The notes under the pieces are model-generated. The model searched no databases. It worked only from the letters and a program-made list of their open reading frames with translations, and was not told the DNA's origin. DNA of 64,000 bases from Trebonia sp963811335 (GTDB lineage Bacteria; Actinomycetota; Actinomycetes; Streptosporangiales; Streptosporangiaceae): positions 186,001-250,000 of the forward strand of contig CAWERB010000033.1 in NCBI GenBank assembly GCA_963811335.1, read 5' to 3'. Positions within the stretch are counted from its first letter, which is position 1. The number at the start of each line of letters is the position of its first letter. A program made the translations under genes and the position numbers. Below are positions 34,016 to 42,436 of this stretch, one piece after another.

Positions 34016-35507
34016 TCATGAGTCGAAGGTGCGCAGCACCAGGCCGGTGCGCGGTTTCGGCCCGAAGGACGTGGACTTGCGCGGAACCTGCTCCCCGTGC
34101 GCCGCGATGTCCATCACGGCGGCGAGCGGCATCGGGTTACAGATGACCGCCGTGCCGCCGGTGTCCGCCGCGGTGCGGGCCGCCTCGGCGGCGTCATGCG
34201 AGATCAGCACGTCACGCACGTTGTCCTTGATTGACCAGAGCTGGGCAAGCAGCAGTTCCTGCATTACCGAGGCATCCAGCGCCCGCCAGCGCGGCGACGT
34301 TTCCCGCGGCATGGCCGTCGCGAGTCGGCCCCGGTCAGGGTCGGTGAGCAGCCGGAACCCGTCACCGCCCGCGAGCAGGAACGCGGTTCCCTGGCCGGCG
34401 GCACGTTCCAGCGAGCCGAGCGCCGCGCCCAGGTCGCCCGGCAGGTCAGTCACGGTGAACGCCCGGGCGGCGCGGCGCGCGGCGTCATCCGGGTCGAGCC
34501 GTGGCAGCACGCGGTGAATCGGGCCGAGCCGCAGCGGGTAGGCATCGGCGTCCACCAGGAAGGCGAGGCCGTAGTCCCACGGTCCCGGCCCGGCCCCGGC
34601 GGCCCGCATTTCCGCCTGCAGTTCGCGGTAGGCGGCGTACCGGTGGTGACCGTCGGCGATGAGCGCCGTCCGGGTTCTCAAGTCGGCGGCGATGGTCGCC
34701 TGCACCAGCGGGTCGGTGACCGCCCAGAGCCGGTGGGTGATGCCGTCGTCGGTGACCGCGCACGCGAGCGGTTCCTGGCAGCTGGCCGTGCGGTCCACCA
34801 GCCGCGAGGCACTGCCCTGCGAGGCACTGCCCTGCGAGGCACTGCCCTGCTCTGCGCCGCCCAGCCCGGCGGGGCCCCCGCGCCCGCCGGTGCTCGGCCC
34901 GCTAGCGCCCGCTCCGCCGTTATAGACGAGCAAGATGGGCTCCAGGTTGCTGCGGGTTGCCTTCATCAGCTCACGCCGCCCGGCGACCGGTCCGGCCATC
35001 ACCCCCTCGTGCGGGTGCACCGCGCCGGTCCCGACCGCGACAAGCCCGATGAGCCCGCGCTGTACCCAGTCGGCCCCGCGCTGCTCGTACACGTACAGGG
35101 CGGGGGCGCCGTCGACCGCGAGCGCGCCCTCGGTGAGCCAGTCGCGCAACCGCGCAGCGGCGATCTCGCCCGCCGCCCGCGCGGTGCCGGCCAGGTCACC
35201 GCCGCCCAGGTCACTGCCCCCGATGGCCACTGCCGGCCGGGTCGCCGCTGCCGGGTTCACGGCCTGCCGGGTCGCCGTCGGCCGTGCCGCCAGGGGAGTA
35301 CGTCGGCAGGATGAGCCGGACAACGTTGTACGGCGAGGCGGCGAGCAATTGCTCTAGGGTCCCGGGGCCGATTACGTCGTACGGTGGTGATGTGACGTTT
35401 GCGAGTCCCCCTACCCGGGATAGGTCATAACGGACACCGTGGAACGGCGCCAGGACGAGTCCGGCGCCGTCACCGGAGCCAACGCCGGACTGAAAGTGGG
35501 TCTGCAC
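34016..35507 (-). CDS. DUF1015 family protein, one frameshift
   Basis: The N-terminal piece (35507 to about 35270) has the family opening APFHGVRYDLSRVGGLANVTSPPYDVI and VVRLILPTYSPGG. The rest, in a second frame, carries ARLRDWLTEGALAVD, the motif LIADGHHRYAAYRELQAEMRA and the C-terminal NPMPLAAVMDIAAHGEQVPRKSTSFGPKPRTGLVLRTF. The length is 1 mod 3, so one extra base between about 35220 and 35290 explains the break. The family is widespread with no proven role. A variable loop contains a perfect 15-bp repeat (QGSAS three times). The GTG start lies 3 nt from the divergent TPR gene start, so the real start may be further in. Confidence 0.85.
34806..34850. repeat. 15-bp tandem repeat, 3 perfect copies
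   Basis: The unit gaggcactgccctgc is repeated three times without mismatch in a variable loop of the DUF1015 gene, encoding QGSAS three times. Confidence 0.95.
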
Positions 35508-35510
35508 ACC

Positions 35511-36059
35511 ATGTCAGAAGCGCCAAGAGGTAGCTGGGATTCCCCGTCCAAGGAAAACTTCGCCTTCCCCGCCGCAGCCCGCGACCACGCACCAGGCGAA
35601 TCCGCGGCTGGTAACACCGGTAACGGTAACACGGGTAACGCCGGTAACGGCGGAGAAGGGCCGGGCACCCGCCCTGACCCCGGCGACGTGCACACCTGGT
35701 ACACCACCGGCATGGAACTTCTCGGCAAGGGCAGCCCGGCCGCCGCCGCGCAGGTGCTGCAGCGCGCCGCTAACGCCGAGCCGGCCTCGCGCAGCGTGCG
35801 GGAGGCCCTCGCGCGGGCCCAGTTCGACACCGGCCAGTACGCCGCGGCGGCTGACAACTTCCGCGCCATCGTCGAGGCGAGCCCGACCGACGACTACGCC
35901 CACTTCGGCCTCGGGCTGTCCCTGGCCCGCGCCGGCGACCACGCGGCCGCCGCCGAGTACCTCGCCCTGGCCGTGGCGATGCGCCCGGACCGCAAGCACT
36001 ACACCGACGCGCTCCGCCAGGTCCGGGCCACGCTCAAGTTCCGTAAGGAAGCGCCGTAG
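35511..36059 (+). CDS. small tetratricopeptide-repeat protein
   Basis: A 182-residue soluble protein. Residues 1-60 are low in complexity, with a GNTGNGNTGNAGNG stretch encoded by a 15-bp repeat. Residues about 62-170 form three TPR-like helical pairs: TWYTTGMELLGKGSPAAAAQVLQRAANAEP, then VREALARAQFDTGQYAAAADNFRAIVEASP, then AHFGLGLSLARAGDHAAAAEYLALAVAMRP. It lies 10 nt before the HAD gene and probably shares a transcript with it. TPR units bind partner proteins; the partner is unknown. Confidence 0.88.
   Translation: MSEAPRGSWDSPSKENFAFPAAARDHAPGESAAGNTGNGNTGNAGNGGEGPGTRPDPGDVHTWYTTGMELLGKGSPAAAAQVLQRAANAEPASRSVREALARAQFDTGQYAAAADNFRAIVEASPTDDYAHFGLGLSLARAGDHAAAAEYLALAVAMRPDRKHYTDALRQVRATLKFRKEAP
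35610..35648. repeat. 15-bp tandem repeat, about 2.6 copies
   Basis: The units ggtaacaccggtaac and ggtaacacgggtaac, followed by a partial copy, encode the Gly/Asn/Thr-rich linker of the small TPR protein. Confidence 0.8.
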
Positions 36060-36069
36060 GCTTACGCAC

Positions 36070-37086
36070 GTGCCGAAAACCCTCGCCGCAGCCTACGACG
36101 TCCTCCTCTTCGACCTCGACGGCGTCGTTTACATCGGCGGCAGCCCGATCCCCGGTGCACCGCAGGCGCTGCGACGGGCCAGCCAGGCAGGCGCCCACGT
36201 CGCCTACGTCACCAACAACGCCTCGCGCACCCCCGCCGCCGTCGCCGCGCTGCTCGCCGGCATGGGCGCTCCGGTCACCGAGGCCGACGTGGTCACCTCC
36301 GCCCAGGCCGCGGCCCGCCTGCTGGCGGACCGGCTGCCGCCCAAGTCCAAGGTCCTCGTCATCGGCGCGACGGCGCTGCGACTCGCCGTCAGGGAACGCG
36401 GCCTGGTGCCCGTCTCCACCGCCGCGGAGCACCCGCTCGCCGTGGTGCAGGGCTTCGGCCCCGGCATCGACTACGGCCGGCTCGCCGAAGGCGGCCTCGC
36501 GGTCAGGGCCGGCGCGCTGTTCGTCGCCACCAACGCCGACTCGACGATCCCGCACGCGCACGGCACCGCGCCGGGCAACGGCTCGCTGCTCAAGGTCATC
36601 GAGTACGCCACGGGCAAGGCGCCCGTCGTGGCCGGCAAGCCGGAACCGCCGCTGCACCGCGAGTCCGTCATCCGCACCGGCGCGCGGCACCCGTTGGTGA
36701 TCGGCGACCGGCTGGACACCGACATCGAGGCCGCCTACAACGCCGGCACCGACAGCCTGCTCGTTCTCACCGGCGTGGACAACCCGCGCAGCGTCACCCT
36801 CGCTCCCGTGCACCGCAGGCCTACCTACATCGCCGAGAGCCTCGACGCGCTCCTCGAGCCGTACCCCGAGGTCACCGAGACCGAGTCCGGTACCGTCTGC
36901 GGCGGCTGGACCGCCACCGCCGCGGAAGACGGCACGCTCACGGTCAAGGGCCACGGCGCCGCCGTCGACGGCCTGCGCGCCCTGGCCCGCGCGACGTGGA
37001 CAGCGTCCAGCAAACGGGGCACGATCGATCCCGCACAGGTGGCAGGCGCGCTCGACGCGCTGGCCGCGGCGGGCCTCCGGATTTGA
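36070..37086 (+). CDS. HAD-IIA family phosphatase (NagD-like)
   Basis: A 338-residue HAD hydrolase. Motif I is LFDLDGVVYIGG with the nucleophile Asp, motif II is YVTNNASRT, Lys of motif III is in VAGKPEPPLHRES, and motif IV is VIGDRLDTDIEAAYNAGTDSLLVLTGV. The IIA cap lies between motifs II and III. Substrates of this class are small sugar phosphates or p-nitrophenyl-like compounds; the true one is unknown. The C-terminal 70 residues (VCGGWTATAAEDGTLTVKGHG and on) form an extra domain common to actinobacterial members. Start GTG 36070. Its stop overlaps the -35 box of the next promoter. Confidence 0.92.
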   Translation: MPKTLAAAYDVLLFDLDGVVYIGGSPIPGAPQALRRASQAGAHVAYVTNNASRTPAAVAALLAGMGAPVTEADVVTSAQAAARLLADRLPPKSKVLVIGATALRLAVRERGLVPVSTAAEHPLAVVQGFGPGIDYGRLAEGGLAVRAGALFVATNADSTIPHAHGTAPGNGSLLKVIEYATGKAPVVAGKPEPPLHRESVIRTGARHPLVIGDRLDTDIEAAYNAGTDSLLVLTGVDNPRSVTLAPVHRRPTYIAESLDALLEPYPEVTETESGTVCGGWTATAAEDGTLTVKGHGAAVDGLRALARATWTASSKRGTIDPAQVAGALDALAAAGLRI

Positions 37087-37111
37087 CAACGGAGCGTTAT
37101 TACGGTGTGAT
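37083..37111 (+). promoter_or_regulatory. predicted promoter of the polycysteine leader (leaderless)
   Basis: TTGACA (37083-37088), 17-bp spacer, TGTGAT (37106-37111). Initiation 7-8 nt after the -10 box falls on the ATG at 37119, so the transcript would begin with the start codon. A second in-frame ATG at 37110 has a weaker TATTAC element upstream. Confidence 0.5.
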
Positions 37112-37118
37112 GGCCCGC

Positions 37119-37202
37119 ATGTCAGCACGTCAGATGAGCCGCCAGGCCATACTGTGCTGCCCGAAGACCGCGTGCTGCTGTCTTTCCTCGTGTTGTCGCT
37201 GA
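37119..37202 (+). CDS. polycysteine leader peptide, putative cysteine-sensing attenuator
   Basis: A 27-residue peptide whose C-terminal part reads ILCCPKTACCCLSSCCR, with seven cysteines in runs of two, three and two. It ends 57 nt before the cysteine-dioxygenase-like gene. Polycysteine leaderless short ORFs that sense cysteinyl-tRNA supply and control downstream sulfur genes are known in mycobacteria. The match in layout here (promoter abutting the ATG, Cys runs near the stop, Cys-related gene downstream) is striking. Ribosome stalling on the Cys codons when cysteine is scarce would set expression of the downstream gene. The start could also be ATG 37110 or 37134; all share the Cys tract. 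Confidence 0.7.
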   Translation: MSARQMSRQAILCCPKTACCCLSSCCR

Positions 37203-37259
37203 CCCCGCATTCTCAGCCGGAGTCATCAAGTACGCAGCCGACACACGAAGGACCCGTCG

Positions 37260-37749
37260 TTGAACACCGACCTTTCGGTCGCTCCTGAGCTCGCGCAGCT
37301 CGCCGACCCGTTCGTCCCGCCGCAGCACGTCACCGCCGCGCCCCGCACCGACGGCCGGACCGCCGGCCGCGCTGACCGAGCTCGCCGCCACCCCGCAGCG
37401 CTGGTGGGACCTGGTCCGCTTCGACCCAGACGGCCCGGTCCGCATTCCGGTCCCCGGTGAGCCGGGCGCGGGGCCCTGCGGCCTCTGGCTCCTTGTGCTC
37501 CCTCCAGGTACGGCCGTCGACTGCGACTGCCTGCAGGCCACCGCGCTGGCCGGCGAGGCGACCGAGGCCCCGGGTGACCAGGCAAACGGTGGTCATCGGA
37601 CGCAGCAGGCCCGCGGTGGCCAGCCGAGCCCGCTGCGCCCCGGCCGCGTCCGGGTGCACGGCGCCGCCGCACCGCACCGCCTGCACGCCGCCGGCCCCGG
37701 TTACTCGGTCACGCTGCACGCCGGAGACACCAGCTCCCGTTCTGCGTAA
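37260..37749 (+). CDS. cysteine-dioxygenase-like protein, one frameshift, no His motif
   Basis: The first frame starts at TTG 37260 (MNTDLSVAPELAQLADPFVPP) behind GAAGGA. Near 37365 it shifts to a frame reading LTELAATPQRWWDLVRFDPDGPVRIPVPG, then LWLLVLPPGTAVDCDCLQATALAGEATE, and ending RPGRVRVHGAAAPHRLHAAGPGYSVTLHAG. The RWWDLVRFDP and WLLVLPPG segments resemble the N-terminal part of actinobacterial cysteine dioxygenases. However, the usual iron-binding HDHG triad is missing, with DCDC in that place, so catalysis is doubtful. It may be a regulatory or degenerate relative. Length is 1 mod 3, consistent with one extra base. The polycysteine leader upstream supports a link to cysteine. Confidence 0.55.
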
Positions 37750-38036
37750 ATCCCATCGTCCTGGGCGGTGACGGGCTTCGCCCGTTGCGCACCTTGTGCC
37801 AGGCTCAGCGTATTCTCAGCTCGCGCACGGCAGGCTCTGCCCGGCGGGCGCGGTCGGCGGCATCACCCTGACGGAGTACCGTAAATCATCACCCGGGGTG
37901 ACGCGGACCGTGGCCGGCCCCGCCAGAATTGTGACGTCTGCGCCGAGTCTTGTTCGTTCCTGATGAAGGGCCCGCGGCACCAGATGAACGTAACGGCAGA
38001 GGTTAAAACGGGTTCGCGAGAGAGGACCGATTTCCT

Positions 38037-38982
38037 ATGATCGAGGTGCGGGGCCTCACGAAACGGTACGGCGCCAAAACCGCCGTAGACAACCTGACGT
38101 TCGGCATTGAGCCGGGCCGGGTTACCGGTTTCCTGGGGCCGAATGGCGCTGGCAAGACCACCACGATGCGCTGCATCCTCGGGCTGGACTACCCGAACGA
38201 GGGCACGGTCACCATCGACGGCAAGGTGTACAACAACCTAGCCAACCCGATGCGCGAGGTCGGCGCGCTGCTTGAGGCCAAGGCGGTGCACGGCGGCCGG
38301 TCCGCGTACAACCACCTGCTCTGCCTCGCGCAGACCAACAGCCTGCCCAGGCGGCGGGTCGGCGAGGTGCTTGAGCTTGTCGGCCTGAGCGAGGTGGCGA
38401 AGAAGCGGTCCAAGGGGTTCTCCCTCGGCATGAGCCAGCGTCTCGGCATCGCCGCCACGCTGCTCGGCGACCCCAAGGTGCTGATGTTCGACGAGCCGGT
38501 CAACGGCCTCGACCCCGAGGGCATCCTGTGGATCAGGAACCTGATGAAGGCCCTGGCCAACGAGGGGCGCACGGTCTTCGTCTCCAGCCACCTGATGTCG
38601 GAGATGGAGAACACCGCCGATCACCTGATCGTGATCGGCCGGGGCAAGCTGATCGCCGCTACCTCGATGCAGGAGTTCGTGGCCAGCGCTTCCGGTGCGG
38701 CAGTGCGGGTGCGCACGCCAAGCACGGACCAGTCTGGTGCGGGCGATGACCGCGAAGGGCGCGACCACAAGCACCAACGACGACGGCTCGATCGAGGTGC
38801 GCGGCATGTCCACCGAGCAGATCGGCGACCTGGCCTTCGGCGAGGGCATCCGGCTGCACGAGCTGACCACGGTGCGGGCCTCGCTCGAAGAGGCGTTCAT
38901 GGAGCTGACGGCGGACAGCGTGGAGTACCACGCCGACGCGCCCGGTCAGCGAGCGACCACCACGACGGGAAGCGGGGTCTGA
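38037..38982 (+). CDS. ABC transporter ATP-binding protein, one frameshift
   Basis: A DrrA/CcmA-type ATPase of about 314 residues. Walker A is GPNGAGKTTT (near residue 37), the signature is FSLGMSQRLGIAATLLGDP, Walker B is VLMFDEPVNGLDPEG, and the switch His is in VFVSSHLMSEMENTADH. After about 38735 the frame changes, and the C-terminal domain continues as VRAMTAKGATTSTNDDGSIEVRGMS and LTTVRASLEEAFMELTADS to the stop at 38982. One extra base (length 1 mod 3) accounts for it. The permease gene follows after 3 nt. Confidence 0.92.
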
Positions 38983-38985
38983 CCG

Positions 38986-39939
38986 ATGGCTACCACGACA
39001 ACCTCCTCCGACGTCCGGCTGTCCGCGCTGCCGCCCGCCTCCGGCCGCGCCGGGCTTGCGCGGCGTGATCGCCTCGGAGATCACCAAGATCCGCTCGGTC
39101 CGCTCCACCTACTGGACGATCTTGGCGCTGTTCGTCGTCAGCGTCGGCATCGCGACCCTGATCGGCTTCGGCATCTCGTCCACCATCCACAACCAGCCCT
39201 GGCAAGCCGCGGGCACGGACGCCACGCAGGCCATCCTGACGCCGTTCCTCTTCCTCGGCCAGCTGATCATCGCGGTCATCGGCGCCATGGTCATCACGTC
39301 CGAGTACTCCACCGGGATGATCCGCACCTCGCTGACCGCGATGCCGCGCCGCGGCACGGTCTACCTCGGCAAGCTGATCGTGATCACCAGCGCGACGCTG
39401 ATCGTCTCGCTGGTGACCTCGTTCCTCGCGTTCTTCGCCGGCTCGGCTGACCCTGTCCGGCTCGGGCGTGGCCGGGTCACTGTTCCACAACGTGACCATC
39501 CCGGCGGACGTCAACATGGGCCCGGGCCCGGACAAGGGCAGCCCGGGCAGCCAGCCGCACTACCAGTTCATCGGCCACCTGACGATCACCCCGGCGCACG
39601 TGCTCACCGCGATCATCGGCTCCGCGCTGTTCGTCACCGTGGCGGCGCTGATCGCCTTCGGCCTCGGCGCGATCATCCGGCACACCGCCGGAGCGATCAC
39701 CTCCGCGATCGGCCTGCTGTTCGTGCTGTCGATCATCATCCAGATCCTGCCGGACACCTGGCGCTGGGACATCATGCGGTTCTTCCCCGACGCGGCAGGC
39801 CGGGTGCATCTCGACGACCCTGCCCGGGCAGCAGAACCCGCACCTGTGGTCGACATGGCCGCAGTTCCTCGTCACGGTGGCCTGGATGGCCGTCTTCGTC
39901 GGCGTCGGCGGCTACCTGTTCCGCAAGCGCGACGCGTAG
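38986..39939 (+). CDS. ABC-2 type transporter permease, three frameshifts
   Basis: Read across three frames this is a six-helix ABC-2 permease of about 317 residues. It starts MATTTTSSDVRLSALPP and then continues as GVIASEITKIRSVRSTYWTILALFVVS (from about 39056). The middle part is in a third frame from about 39455 (GVAGSLFHNVTIPADVN, then IGSALFVTVAALIAFGLGAIIRHTAGA). The last part (WPQFLVTVAWMAVFVGVGGYLFRKRDA) ends at 39939. With the ATPase it should form an exporter; the substrate is unknown. Total length is a multiple of three, so the three shifts cancel. Confidence 0.85.
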
Positions 39940-39996
39940 TTGGCGGGTTTAACCAAGAGTCAAAAGCACGCGGTGGGGTCTGGGTCACTGGGGATT

Positions 39997-40027
39997 ACCG
40001 CCGGCCCTCCTGCGGAAGGCCGGCGGT
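39997..40027 (+). terminator. hairpin after the ABC permease gene
   Basis: The arms accgccggcc (39997-40006) and ggccggcggt (40018-40027) pair perfectly around an 11-nt loop, 57 nt after the permease stop. Confidence 0.6.
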
Positions 40028-40065
40028 TAACCCCGGCAGACCCAGCCCGCATCAAGATCAAAGCG

Positions 40066-40093
40066 AAGGCCGCCAGCAAGAGCTGGCGGCCTT
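40066..40093. terminator. second hairpin, probably bidirectional terminator
   Basis: The arms aaggccgccagc and gctggcggcctt pair perfectly (12 bp) around a 4-nt loop, aaga. It lies between convergent genes and could serve both strands. Confidence 0.7.
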
Positions 40094-40312
40094 CGGCCTG
40101 CCAGGCCCGAACCCGGACGCGCACCGGGACCGCCCCCGCCGCGACCCCGCCTCGCCCGGGACCATCAATCCGCCGGTCCGCAAGCCGCGGGCGGACATTT
40201 GCCGCAATTGACGGCGATTATGGGGCTCCGCCAGCAAACGCGGTGATCATGGCGCCAGCTATGCAAGCATACCAGGCCACTCGCGCGAACGGAATGTAGT
40301 GCGGCCGCCGCG

Positions 40313-42166
40313 CTAGCTGGCCGGACTGACTCGCCAGCCGAGTACCTGGCCCGCTTGCTCAGCCGGGGGGCCGAGAATGCTGGTCAGGTAGCGGCCGAGC
40401 GGTGAACCTGGACGGGTCACCGCCACCACGGCGGAGACCTTCCACCCGCGCAGCTGGGCCCGCATCTGCAAGGCGCTGGGATAGATCCCGTTGGGCGGCA
40501 AGGTGGCGACCGCGGTGACGGGGACGTGGGCGGACTGGGCCCAGAGCTGGTTCAGGTACATGGCCTCGGAGCTGAGGCCGTTGCCGTCGGTGGCGACCTG
40601 GCCGCTCCAGGTGGGGCCCATGTAGTAGCCGCCGACCAGGGAGGCCGGCTGGCCGGTGCTGGCCTGCCAGCGCAGCGGCTCGGTAAACGTCGAGACCGGG
40701 ATCGGGACGGTGAGGACGTGGGCGCCGGGCGACAGCCGGAGGGCCGTGAGCGCCGTGCTCCAGCCCGCGGGAACCGGCGTGGCGGTCGCCACGGGCAGCG
40801 GGGCGGGGATGAGCGGCAGCACGGCGATCGCCGCCAGGCCCGCGATCAGCCGGCCCGCCCGGGGCCATCGGGTGCGCGCCGCGTCGAAGCCGAACGCGAA
40901 CGCCGCCGCGGCCGCGCCGTCGGCCACGATCGAGAACCTGCTCGGCAGTACGGATCCGGTGACCGGCAGCGTCTGCAGCCAGTACCAGGGCAGCTTGATG
41001 CCCGCGTGCTCATGCCCGCCCGCCAGCAGGGTCCCGCCGAGGGAGAGCACGGCGAGCACGGCGAACGCGACCGCCGGCGCCTTGACGTGAGGCAGCCGCC
41101 AGAAGCCCGCCGTCACCACGACGAGCGCGGCGAGCATCGGCCAGCCCAGGTAGGCGATGTACTCGGGAAGACCGCCCTGGAAGGTCGTCGCGAAGCGGGC
41201 GCTGCCCCCCGTGTGCAGCAGCAGGAACGACGACGGCCTGACGAAGCCGGCCAGGTCGGTCTTGTAGAAATCCGGCGTGAACGGGCTGCTGCCTTGCCGC
41301 AGCGGCCCGAAGAACTGCACGCACAAGGGGTAGCCCGCGACCACCGCGGCGACGCCGAGGCCGGCCGCGAGCCCGGTTGCCACCTCCTTCACCCGGCCGG
41401 CCACCGCACGTGGCCGGGAGGCGGCGAGGACGGCCGTCATGATCACCACGGCGACGGCGGTGTCGAGCAGCGTCTCCTCGGCGATGAACACCTGCGCGGC
41501 GCAAAGCAGCCCCAGCCAGGCACCGAGGACCGCCGCGGGCCACCCGCCGGACCCGAGCCGACTGGTTGCCAGGCGCCCCGTCACCAGGTGCCCCGTCACC
41601 AGGCGAAGGGCGGCGTCGGCGATCAGCGGCGGTAGCACCGCGAACTGAAGGTCATAGTGGCCGAGGCTGGACTGAACGAGGGCGGGGGAGAACCCGTATA
41701 TCCCGCCGCCCAGCGCGGCGGCGGCAACGCCGGCGCCCCAGCGGCGCAGCACCGCGAACATGGCGAGCGCGGACCCCGCGAACCCGGCCGTCATCAAGAC
41801 GGTGAGGCTGGCCTGCGGGCCGGCCAGCAGGGTCAGCGGGGCGAGCAGCATCCCCGGCAGCGGCATGAAGGTGTTCCACATGATGCTGATGCCCTGCGGG
41901 GCGTTCATCGCGTCCGTGGTCAGCGCGGGCAGGTGGAAGTGCGCGACCGCGACGGCGTCGTACCGGAAGTACCAGGTGAACTGGTCGGTATCGTGGGGAT
42001 TCCCGGCGATGATCCGGGACGCGGGGTCCCGCCACAGCCACATGGTCACCACGACCGCGCCGAGCAGGTAGTACAGGCCCGCCGTGGCCAGCACCCGGCG
42101 CTCAGGCCGCGGCCGCGCGATCGCGGTCCGCGCGGGCAGTGGCGTGGCCACGGAAGATACCGGCAC
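40313..42166 (-). CDS. polytopic membrane protein, GT-C glycosyltransferase-like
   Basis: A 617-residue protein with about 10-12 predicted helices followed by an extracytoplasmic C-terminal domain of about 150 residues (from about 465). The first loop carries an acidic pattern HDTDQFTWYFRYD after helix 1, like the DxD-type loop of GT-C glycosyltransferases. The following NAPQGISIMWNTFMPLPGMLLAPL also resembles actinobacterial membrane proteins of that type. A transfer reaction using a lipid-linked sugar is inferred only from this architecture. A 15-bp repeat (VTGHL/VTGRL) lies in a loop near residue 195. It diverges from the secreted protein gene at 42437. Confidence 0.65.
   Translation of the reverse strand: MPVSSVATPLPARTAIARPRPERRVLATAGLYYLLGAVVVTMWLWRDPASRIIAGNPHDTDQFTWYFRYDAVAVAHFHLPALTTDAMNAPQGISIMWNTFMPLPGMLLAPLTLLAGPQASLTVLMTAGFAGSALAMFAVLRRWGAGVAAAALGGGIYGFSPALVQSSLGHYDLQFAVLPPLIADAALRLVTGHLVTGRLATSRLGSGGWPAAVLGAWLGLLCAAQVFIAEETLLDTAVAVVIMTAVLAASRPRAVAGRVKEVATGLAAGLGVAAVVAGYPLCVQFFGPLRQGSSPFTPDFYKTDLAGFVRPSSFLLLHTGGSARFATTFQGGLPEYIAYLGWPMLAALVVVTAGFWRLPHVKAPAVAFAVLAVLSLGGTLLAGGHEHAGIKLPWYWLQTLPVTGSVLPSRFSIVADGAAAAAFAFGFDAARTRWPRAGRLIAGLAAIAVLPLIPAPLPVATATPVPAGWSTALTALRLSPGAHVLTVPIPVSTFTEPLRWQASTGQPASLVGGYYMGPTWSGQVATDGNGLSSEAMYLNQLWAQSAHVPVTAVATLPPNGIYPSALQMRAQLRGWKVSAVVAVTRPGSPLGRYLTSILGPPAEQAGQVLGWRVSPAS
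41564..41608. repeat. 15-bp tandem repeat, about 2.7 copies
   Basis: The repeated unit tcaccaggtgccccg and close variants lie in a loop of the membrane protein gene, encoding VTGHLVTGRLATSRL on the minus strand. Confidence 0.75.
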
Positions 42167-42436
42167 GGACGCGATGCTAGCCGTGCACGCGCACGTTTAC
42201 CTGGCTATTTATACCGTCGTAAGGATTACGGCGAGCGGCTATCACTGTCGGGTAACGCGAAATCATGCCGACCGCTCTACCTGCGACGTTAGCACTAGGA
42301 AAGATTTTATCCAGGTAACGCTCAACATCATTTCGTAGCCGTAAGGACTTATATACGGGAAACGTCGGACTTGCCGGCGCGGCCTGCTCTAGCGTTTCGG
42401 CCCGGGAGCAGGAGCAAACATACGAGGTGAATTCTC

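Larger units (their letters stand above)
39940..40312. other. intergenic region with two hairpins
   Basis: The gap separates the ABC permease from the convergent membrane protein. It holds two hairpins, annotated separately. The remaining 220 bp, which include a less GC-rich patch near 40195-40300, show no gene. Confidence 0.6.
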
